The notes beneath the pieces are model-generated. The model worked only from the letters and a program-made list of their open reading frames with translations, did not search any database and had not been told where the DNA came from. From positions 1 through 40,490 of the forward strand of contig SLCK01000018.1 of the NCBI GenBank assembly GCA_007125845.1: a stretch of DNA of 40,490 nt. Reading direction: 5' to 3'. This document shows, piece after piece, positions 35,221-40,490 of this stretch. A program made the translations under genes and the position numbers. This DNA is from Gemmatimonadota bacterium (GTDB lineage Bacteria; Gemmatimonadota; Gemmatimonadetes; Longimicrobiales; Gaopeijiaceae). Position 1 is the first letter of the stretch; the number at the start of each line of letters is the position of its first letter.

Positions 35221-36042
35221 CTAGCTCCCCGGTTCGGATCCGGAAGCGATCGGTCTGGCGCGCTGATCCCCCCCCGGAGTCATGCGGATCCGGACGAGGG
35301 TGCCCACCCCGGCGCCGAGGAGATCGGCCGCCGAGGCGTCTCGAGCAGCGACTTCGAGACGACCGTCCGAGTTCACCAGGGCCGCCAATCCTTCGGGGTC
35401 GACGTCCCCGTAGGTCCGGACCAGGGGGATGGAGCGCCCCCCGACCTGCACCTCTCCCACCGCGCCGATGCCCTCGCCCCGCAGATTCGTAATCAGATTC
35501 CCGAAGCGGTCCAACGAGACGACCCGGGCCGAGACAACATCGCCGTCCTCCTCCACCTCGGGTTCCCGGATCCGCACCGGATCGAAGACGGGCGGTCCCA
35601 AACGGGAGATGTGCACTCCCCGAGCCAGGAATGCGGCGACCGGAGCGAAGACGTCCCGGCCGTGGAAGGTTGCACTGCGTTCCTTGGCGAGATATTCCCC
35701 GTTCTCGATCGCGACCACCCGCACCTGCTTGCCGGCGTCCAGGACCCGGCTCAGCACGCCGTTGTCGGGCGCGACGAGAAAGCGTCTGTCCGCCTCCACT
35801 GCGAGCGGCCTGCGATCCGTCCCGACCCCGGGATCGACGACGACCACATGGACCGTTCCGCCGGGATAGCAGTCCCAGTATCGGCTGAGGGTCAGCGCTG
35901 CAGACGCCACGTCACCCGGCGGGATCGAGTGGCTGACATCGTCCATGCCCACGCCGGGAAAGACCGTCGCCATCACGCCCTTCATGGCACCGACGTATCC
36001 ATCCCGGGTGCCGAAATCCGTGAGCAGGGTAATGCGGGGCAT
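35221..36042 (-). CDS. SAM hydrolase / SAM-dependent halogenase-family protein (DUF62)
   Basis: A 273-residue protein of the S-adenosyl-L-methionine hydroxide adenosyltransferase family. It starts with ITLLTDFGTRDGYVGAMKGV (4-23) and has DVSHSIPPGDVASAALTL (about 35-52), GTVHVVVVDPGVGTDRRPLA (about 62-81), FLVAPDNGVLSRVL and the C-domain RVVSLDRFGNLITNL. Non-halogenating members hydrolyse SAM to adenosine and methionine; the DR-H type triad is used by that branch. I assign hydrolase, not halogenase, because the latter is rare, but I have not checked the key loops. It lies between the small iron-sulfur-linked protein and menG, a SAM-dependent methyltransferase. Confidence 0.9.
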   Translation of the reverse strand: MPRITLLTDFGTRDGYVGAMKGVMATVFPGVGMDDVSHSIPPGDVASAALTLSRYWDCYPGGTVHVVVVDPGVGTDRRPLAVEADRRFLVAPDNGVLSRVLDAGKQVRVVAIENGEYLAKERSATFHGRDVFAPVAAFLARGVHISRLGPPVFDPVRIREPEVEEDGDVVSARVVSLDRFGNLITNLRGEGIGAVGEVQVGGRSIPLVRTYGDVDPEGLAALVNSDGRLEVAARDASAADLLGAGVGTLVRIRMTPGGDQRARPIASGSEPGS

Positions 36043-36055
36043 CGTTGTGCGCGGC

Positions 36056-36280
36056 TCAGGCGTTGGCCATGCGAGGGCGCCAGGAGGTGGAGGCCTCGAG
36101 CTCCGTCAGGAGAAGCTCCGGGTCTTCGAACTCCGAGAGGCTCCGATCGCCGAGCTCGTCCAGAGGCACGCCATGCGCGCGAAAGAGCACGATGGTCTCC
36201 GGGAAGTCCCGCGCGATCGTGTGGAGCGGGCTCGTGAGCAATTCTTCACGACTCGGCCTCGCATAGAACGGAATCCTCAT
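36056..36280 (-). CDS. Small DUF542/DUF1858-like protein next to mrp
   Basis: A 74-residue protein that I do not recognise with certainty. The segment PLHTIARDFPETIVLFRAHG (about 18-37) followed by VPLDELGDRSLSEF resembles the N-terminal helix-loop of ScdA/RIC-type or DUF1858 proteins (usually TIxxIxxxxPExxxVFxxxG), but the cysteine that often follows is absent. It is coupled to mrp: its ATG (36280) overlaps the mrp stop as ATGA, and the SAM hydrolase starts 13 bases downstream. The position in an nfu-mrp operon suggests a role linked to iron-sulfur or metabolic control (inference). Confidence 0.65.
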   Translation of the reverse strand: MRIPFYARPSREELLTSPLHTIARDFPETIVLFRAHGVPLDELGDRSLSEFEDPELLLTELEASTSWRPRMANA

Positions 36281-37419
36281 ACGGCCTCCTCGGAGACGGG
36301 GACCCTGACCGACCGGAAGACCTCTACGGCGAGCTTGAGCAGCGCCTCTCCACACGCGGAATCCGGAGCCGAGCTCACCGTCGGCGTGCCCCCGTCCCCC
36401 GCCCTCCGGACAGCCGGATCGAGCGGGATCCCGCCGAGAAAGGGCACTCCGAGCTCTCGAGCGAGCCTCTCACCCCCCCCTTTGCCGAACAGATCGATCT
36501 CCTCGTCGCAGTGCGGGCAACGGAGCTCGCTCATATTCTCCACGATGCCCAGCACCCGGGTATTGACCCGCTCGAACATGCGGACGGCTCGGCGCACGTC
36601 GCCTGTGGAGATGGCCTGAGGGGTCGTAACCATCACCGCTCCGTCGATGTCGATCGTTTGCACCAGGGAGAGCTGAGCGTCGCCGGTGCCCGGAGGCATG
36701 TCGACCACCATCATGTCGAGCGCGCCCCACTCGACCTGTTCCAGGAACTGCTTGAGGATGCCCGCGATCAGAGGTCCCCGCATGATCGCCGGCTGCTCCT
36801 CTTCGAGGAGGAACCCGAGGCTCATCAGGCGCACTCCGTGCGCCTCCAGGGGCTCGATCATTTCCTTCCCCTTGTCTCCGCTCACCCGGGGCCGCCTCGT
36901 CTCGCCGAACATCCGCGGAATATTCGGGCCGTAGATGTCGGCGTCCAGAAGCCCGACGCGAAGGCCATCCCGCGCGAACGCCGCCGCGAGGTTCGTGGCC
37001 ACCATGGACTTCCCCACACCGCCCTTCCCGGACGAAACGGCGATGACGTGGTCCACCTCGGAGAGGAGGCCGGGCTTGGGCGTTGGCGCCGGAACCGATC
37101 CCGGTTGGAGACCTCCACCGCCGGAAGCCCCGGGCGACGGCCCTCCTTCACTTCCAGGGGCCTGCTGCGACGCCTGCGGAAGCTGCACGTTGACCCGGAC
37201 GGCCGTCACCCCTGAAAGCTCCTCCACGGCGGCACGGGCGGTCTTCACGAGATCGCCGGGATCTTCGGAACGAAGGACGAAGGCGAAGGTCACCTTTCCA
37301 CCCTCCTCCACCTTCAGGTTCTGTACGAGCCCCGCGCTCACCACGTCCTCCCCCGAGTGGGGGTGAACGATCCGAGCCAGCGCTCCCATCACTTCGCGCT
37401 TCAATTCTTCTGTCGACAT
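36277..37419 (-). CDS. mrp: Mrp/NBP35-family iron-sulfur cluster carrier ATPase
   Basis: P-loop ATPase (380 residues) that binds and transfers a 4Fe-4S cluster. An N-terminal MIP18/DUF59 domain (about 1-80) is followed by a Gly/Pro/Ser-rich linker (81-117), the deviant Walker A SSGKGGVGKS (129-138), DADIYGPNIPRM (159-170), MPPGTGDAQLS (241-251) and the cluster motif CPHC (Cys301, Cys304). Everything expected for ApbC/Mrp is present. It follows nfu by 139 bases, in which a terminator-like hairpin lies, and overlaps the small downstream gene by four bases. Confidence 0.95.
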   Translation of the reverse strand: MSTEELKREVMGALARIVHPHSGEDVVSAGLVQNLKVEEGGKVTFAFVLRSEDPGDLVKTARAAVEELSGVTAVRVNVQLPQASQQAPGSEGGPSPGASGGGGLQPGSVPAPTPKPGLLSEVDHVIAVSSGKGGVGKSMVATNLAAAFARDGLRVGLLDADIYGPNIPRMFGETRRPRVSGDKGKEMIEPLEAHGVRLMSLGFLLEEEQPAIMRGPLIAGILKQFLEQVEWGALDMMVVDMPPGTGDAQLSLVQTIDIDGAVMVTTPQAISTGDVRRAVRMFERVNTRVLGIVENMSELRCPHCDEEIDLFGKGGGERLARELGVPFLGGIPLDPAVRRAGDGGTPTVSSAPDSACGEALLKLAVEVFRSVRVPVSEEAV

Positions 37420-37452
37420 CGCTTTCGGCTCCCGTTCCAGGAGCCGCTCCCT

Positions 37453-37487
37453 AAGAGAAACGGCGCCTCCCCCTCGGGGAAGCGCCG
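37453..37487 (-). terminator. Terminator or attenuator between nfu and mrp
   Basis: On the minus strand, 72 bases after the nfu stop, CGGCGC pairs with GCGCCG (37482-37487 with 37461-37466); after one mismatch a further TCCCC/GGGGA stem closes a 3-base loop, and the hairpin is followed by TTTCTCTT (37460-37453). Strong stem, imperfect T tract. It would end or reduce transcription from the nfu promoter before mrp. Confidence 0.6.
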
Positions 37488-37558
37488 CATCGACCAGTTC
37501 TCGGGCGCCCGCAGGCCAAGGCGTACGTTCGCCCGCGGCGCATCGCCGCCGGATCGAT

Positions 37559-37789
37559 TCAGACGGCGAGTACTTCCGTCACCTCCGGCACAGTGCTTCG
37601 AATCCGCTTCTCGATGCCCTCCTTCAGGGTCAACATCGAGATGGGGCACGACTCGCACGCGCCCATCAAGCGCACGTGCACGATTCCCTCCTCCGGATCG
37701 TAGCCCAGAAATTCCACGTCTCCTCCGTCCGCGTGGAGGGCTGGGCGGATCTGATCCAGGACCTCCAGAATCCGATGTTCCTTGGACAT
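37559..37789 (-). CDS. nfu: NifU C-terminal-domain iron-sulfur scaffold protein
   Basis: A 76-residue protein consisting of one NifU-like domain: VLDQIRPALHADGGDVEFLGY (about 10-30, split here), VHVRLMGACESCPISMLTLKEGIE with the cluster-binding CxxC at Cys45 and Cys48. It is the minimal Nfu type without an A-type domain. Start at ATG 37789 is supported by GGAG six bases upstream and by the family start; the longer open frame upstream crosses the promoter. It is the first gene of the nfu-mrp-small protein-SAM hydrolase-menG run, with a promoter at 37851-37878. Confidence 0.95.
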   Translation of the reverse strand: MSKEHRILEVLDQIRPALHADGGDVEFLGYDPEEGIVHVRLMGACESCPISMLTLKEGIEKRIRSTVPEVTEVLAV

Positions 37790-37850
37790 GACCCGCTCCA
37801 GTGAGTCGTGGACCAGGCGGTCTGCCCGCTCCAGATGGCCAGAAAAAAAA

Positions 37851-37878
37851 GTTATGCGAACGCGGAGTCCGCAGTCAA
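37851..37878 (-). promoter_or_regulatory. Promoter of the nfu operon
   Basis: On the minus strand TTGACT (37878-37873) and CATAAC (37856-37851) are separated by 16 bases and followed by a run of eight T (37850-37843). Transcription would start about 55 bases before nfu. Immediately upstream of the -35 there is a perfect palindrome CGATCCG AGC CGGATCG (37888-37904), which could be an operator or the end of the preceding gene's message. Confidence 0.6.
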
Positions 37879-37975
37879 CCGCCATGGCGATCCGAGCCGG
37901 ATCGTGCCGGCGGCAACCAAGCCGTGGCGACTCCACATGGAGATAAGACCCGTGGGCACCCCCGCAGTTCCCCGC

Positions 37976-39169
37976 TCAGGCGATCCCCGAGCGGACACGC
38001 TCGAGGGCGTGGCCGAAGTCGGTCTCGAGATCGGTGATCCCTTCCAGCCCCACCGAGATCCGGACCAGGCCCTCGGGAATGCCCAATGCCTTCCTCTCCG
38101 ATTCCGGGATCGTCGCGTGCGACGACAGTCCGGGCACCGCCACCAGCGTCTCCACCCCGCCGAGCGTCGGCGCCGGCGCCGCCAGCCGAAGTCCTCGACA
38201 GAAGCGCTCGGCACCACTCGCGCCACCCTCCACGACGACGCCGAGCATGCCTCCGAAGCCGGACAGCACGCGCCGGGCTACATCGTGGTCGGGATGCTCC
38301 CCGAGCGAAGGATGGATCACCTCCTCGACGCCAGCTCGGCCCCGGAACCAGTGGGCCAGCGCTTCAGCGCTCCGGTTGTGCCGCTCGACCCGAACGGCGA
38401 GGGTGCGCAGGCTGCGGTCGAGGAGCCAGGCAGCGTGCGGGTCGAGCGCGGGCCCGTAGAGGGACAGGAGGCTTCGGACGCGTTCCACGAGCTCCTGACG
38501 CCCGCAGACCACCCCGGCAATGAGGTCCGTGTGTCCCCCGAGGTACTTCGTCGCGCTGTGGATCACGAGGTCGATTCCGTGCTCGCCCCCCCGAAAGTTG
38601 ATCGGCGACGCGAAGGTCGCGTCCAGGGCCAAGGGAATTCCCTTCCGCCGCGCGAGCTCAGCGACGGGCCGGGGATCGAAGACCCGGAGGGTGGGATTCG
38701 TGGGAAGCTCCATGTAGAGGAGCCCGGTCTCGGGACGGAGCGCGTCCCGCCAGGCGTCGTTCCCTTCCGGATCCACGAAGGTGACGTCGACGCCCCGCCG
38801 GGGGAGCTCTAGCTCCAGGAAGCGTCGAGTAATCCCGTAGAGGTGCCGGGACGCCACGACGTGTCCGCCCGAGCGCACGCAGGCGAGGACGCTCAGGGTA
38901 ATCGCGGCCATCCCGCTGCCCAGGGCGAGGCCGGCCTCCATGCCCTCCAGCCGCGCGACCTTCGCTCCCACCTGAAGCTGGTTCGGGTTCTTCCCGTATC
39001 TGGAATAGAGCGCACTGACGTCTCCGCCATCCGTTCCGCCGAAGAAGGCCGCGCTCTGCATGATTGGCGGCACCACCGGACCGCCTTCCCTGGAGCCGTG
39101 CCCTCCCCCGTGAATCCCCAACGTATGAGGATCGGTGCTCTCCCTCCGGTCCCCCGAATCGTCGGTCAT
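37976..39169 (-). CDS. Transsulfuration-type PLP-dependent enzyme (second copy in window)
   Basis: Cys/Met-metabolism PLP enzyme of 397 residues. Family motifs: PPIMQSAAFF, YSRYGKNPNQLQVGAKVARLEG (split over 55-76), ASRHLYGITRRFLELEL, MELPTNPTLRV, LALDATFASPIN with the PLP-contacting Asp, and the PLP lysine Lys208 in VIHSATKYLGGHTD. It differs clearly from the enzyme at 27968, for example with KNPNQLQVG in place of QNPTREALE, so it is not a recent duplicate. The exact reaction (gamma-synthase, gamma-lyase, homocysteine-forming) is open. The ATG overlaps the stop of the STAS-like gene as ATGA. Confidence 0.88.
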   Translation of the reverse strand: MTDDSGDRRESTDPHTLGIHGGGHGSREGGPVVPPIMQSAAFFGGTDGGDVSALYSRYGKNPNQLQVGAKVARLEGMEAGLALGSGMAAITLSVLACVRSGGHVVASRHLYGITRRFLELELPRRGVDVTFVDPEGNDAWRDALRPETGLLYMELPTNPTLRVFDPRPVAELARRKGIPLALDATFASPINFRGGEHGIDLVIHSATKYLGGHTDLIAGVVCGRQELVERVRSLLSLYGPALDPHAAWLLDRSLRTLAVRVERHNRSAEALAHWFRGRAGVEEVIHPSLGEHPDHDVARRVLSGFGGMLGVVVEGGASGAERFCRGLRLAAPAPTLGGVETLVAVPGLSSHATIPESERKALGIPEGLVRISVGLEGITDLETDFGHALERVRSGIA

Positions 39170-39777
39170 CCGGACGACGTCCGATCCCGCCGGGGAGCCA
39201 GGCTGCTCAGAGCGTGAAGGTCCCCCCGCAGCGGATGTCGGAAGGCGAGCCTCCGGCGCAGGAGGAAATCAAGTCCGGCTCGCAGCTCTTCCTGTGCCCT
39301 CATCCTCTCGACCTCTTGCGCCTGGACCCTGCCACTTTCCTCGATCTGGTCCCAGAGTGAGCGTGCCTCCGCCGTTCCCACCCTGCCCAGGAGCTCGAAC
39401 CGATCCGGAGCTGTCTCCGCGACCACAGCCAGATCGTGGCGGTCGAGAACCGCTTCGATCGGTTCCACGTGGTGCGTTTGCACGCCCTGGAGCAAGAAGA
39501 ACGTGTCGCGCGCCCCCTCTCCATCCACGAACCGGATAAGGAGCTTGGCGACCACTTCGTCCGCGCAGGAGTAATCGAGGACCGCGACCGACGATAGGTC
39601 CATCAGGGAGAGCGCCGGGCCCGGCAACTCGTCGAGCTGCCGCTCGATCGCCATGCGCACCGCCCTTCCGGTCGGACGCGTCACCAGATGGGAGTATAGG
39701 CTCGCGACGCTCTTTTCCAGGAGCTGCCTCACGTCCACTGCGAACGCGTCGAGCTGCCGCTCGTCTGATGGGGTCAT
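39166..39777 (-). CDS. STAS-like / DUF4325-type regulatory protein
   Basis: A 203-residue protein without signal or membrane segments. The middle part LSLMDLSSVAVLDYSCADEVVAKLL (about 56-80; first half of a beta-alpha unit) resembles STAS and STAS-like domains of anti-sigma-factor antagonists, in which a Ser/Thr stands in the DxSxxxxxDxS region. The rest includes TFFLLQGVQTHHVEPIEAVL and an extra C-terminal helical region of about 60 residues. It overlaps an ATP-binding protein gene (ATGA) upstream, the usual pairing for partner-switching pairs, and the PLP enzyme downstream. Family membership is likely, partner and output unknown. Confidence 0.72.
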   Translation of the reverse strand: MTPSDERQLDAFAVDVRQLLEKSVASLYSHLVTRPTGRAVRMAIERQLDELPGPALSLMDLSSVAVLDYSCADEVVAKLLIRFVDGEGARDTFFLLQGVQTHHVEPIEAVLDRHDLAVVAETAPDRFELLGRVGTAEARSLWDQIEESGRVQAQEVERMRAQEELRAGLDFLLRRRLAFRHPLRGDLHALSSLAPRRDRTSSG

Positions 39778-40490
39778 GAGTCAATCTCCTGGCGAGCCGG
39801 GAGCACGATGGTGATCTGGGCGCCCGGGAAGGGCGAGAGATCGTCCTCGAGAGGAGGAAGCTCCTCCCACTCGGGCACGTCCGCTATCCGCGCCGTTCCG
39901 CTTCGGATCGAGATCACTCCGTCCCAGCGGCGCACCTGCTTGCGTATCTGCTGGAGCCCGTGCCCTCTTCCCTGATCGGGAAAACGCGTGAGGCCATGGA
40001 TGAATGCGGCTTCCAGCGCCGCCGCGTCGCCCCAACGGTCGTGAGAGCGCCCCGCGTGTTCGGCAGCGAGGGACCCCCGGAAGCCCCGTCCCACATCGCC
40101 GACCCCGATGACGAGCACCTGGCGACCGAGCCGCTGCTTCCAGTGGTAGCTCTGCGCGCAAACCCAGCCCGGAGCCTCGGCGTGCTCGAGGATGTTCTGA
40201 CACACCTCCGAGAGGATCACCGAGAACTGAACGACGGCGGTCGGGGGGTACCCGAGGGTACGGGAGAGGATCGCACCGGCCCGCGTCTGTACTCTCTCGA
40301 CCACCTCGTGCACGTCGTGATTCCGTGTCACCGGGGTCACCTCGAGGAGGACGTCGGAGGAGCGCGCACCTCTCTCCGGAAGTGCCACCTCGCCGTCGAA
40401 GACCGCGCGTGCCGCGGTGCCGAATCCCATCCGCGCGAGGTACCCGGGGAGCTCCCCGGAATCCGGGAGCTGGATGACGGGCCGAGCCCC
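39774..40490 (-). CDS. GHKL ATP-binding protein, partner-switch type, 5' end beyond window
   Basis: The frame is open to the window edge, so the gene is 5'-truncated here; the internal ATG at 40430 is probably not the start, because the residues before it (ELPGYLARMGF and upstream) look coding. At least 238 residues are present. The HATPase N box is SEVCQNILEHAEAPG and the G1-like motif is VIGVGDVGRGFRGSL; a further glycine-rich GRGHGLQQIRKQ gives the second glycine box. No histidine-phosphorylation domain is visible in the part seen, which fits an anti-sigma-factor-type kinase or accessory ATPase rather than a full sensor kinase. It overlaps the STAS-like gene by four bases. Confidence 0.8.
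   Translation of the reverse strand, partial: GARPVIQLPDSGELPGYLARMGFGTAARAVFDGEVALPERGARSSDVLLEVTPVTRNHDVHEVVERVQTRAGAILSRTLGYPPTAVVQFSVILSEVCQNILEHAEAPGWVCAQSYHWKQRLGRQVLVIGVGDVGRGFRGSLAAEHAGRSHDRWGDAAALEAAFIHGLTRFPDQGRGHGLQQIRKQVRRWDGVISIRSGTARIADVPEWEELPPLEDDLSPFPGAQITIVLPARQEIDS

Overview
This is a gene-dense, high-GC bacterial chromosome window (almost every intergenic gap is short and most neighbours overlap by 4 bases as ATGA or GTGA). All genes I can recognise are core or housekeeping genes; I see no integrase, transposase, CRISPR array, toxin system or phage gene. The combination of pairs of M16 peptidases, a DUF2520 Rossmann protein, a DUF547/TIGR04283/TIGR04282 trio, a full Ccm (System I) cytochrome c assembly operon, MenG with an AGTxD SAM motif and frequent GTG starts suggests a Gemmatimonadota-like organism. 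That placement is an inference from gene content and style, not from a phylogenetic marker comparison.

Layout. Positions 1-426 hold no convincing gene but a densely self-complementary stretch. A tRNA-Gln(UUG) lies at 427-497 on the minus strand, directly downstream of a long minus-strand run: ispE, a membrane flippase-like protein, pdxJ, a DUF2520 protein and hflX, then rarA, cca, a ferritin-like protein, a CpsB/YwqE-type PHP phosphatase, a 99-residue unknown and alaS (own promoter with a perfect TATAAT), then recA. A short plus-strand island follows (DUF547 protein, two TIGR0428x glycosyltransferase-type proteins). A minus-strand ccm operon (ccmE, ccmF, a CcmI-like zinc-ribbon protein, ccmA, B, C, D) occupies 16441-21814 and is preceded by glpK, maf, dtd, glmS and glmM, all minus strand.

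From 27968 to 34452 the plus strand carries a gamma-synthase-family PLP enzyme with an intrinsic terminator, and then purD, mutM and two M16 peptidase-like genes (one with HxxEH, one without). The purD promoter is placed so close to its ATG that the message is probably leaderless. The last part is minus strand again: a nfu / mrp / small-protein / SAM-hydrolase / menG operon with a readable promoter and an internal terminator-like hairpin after nfu, a second gamma-synthase-family PLP enzyme, and a STAS-like protein plus GHKL ATPase pair that runs off the right edge.

How the parts fit. Cell-envelope precursor supply (glmM-glmS, ispE), cofactor supply (pdxJ for PLP, used by the two transsulfuration-type enzymes), translation quality control (alaS, dtd, cca, hflX), genome maintenance (recA, rarA, mutM, maf), Fe-S assembly (nfu, mrp) and respiratory chain maturation (ccm, menG) are interleaved. 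The most interesting biology I can see is the Ccm system: its CcmE carries Cys in place of the usual heme-binding His (CxxxY type), and no CcmG or CcmH is encoded in the operon, where a membrane-anchored CcmI-like zinc-ribbon protein sits between ccmF and ccmA. No wholly novel multi-gene system is evident.
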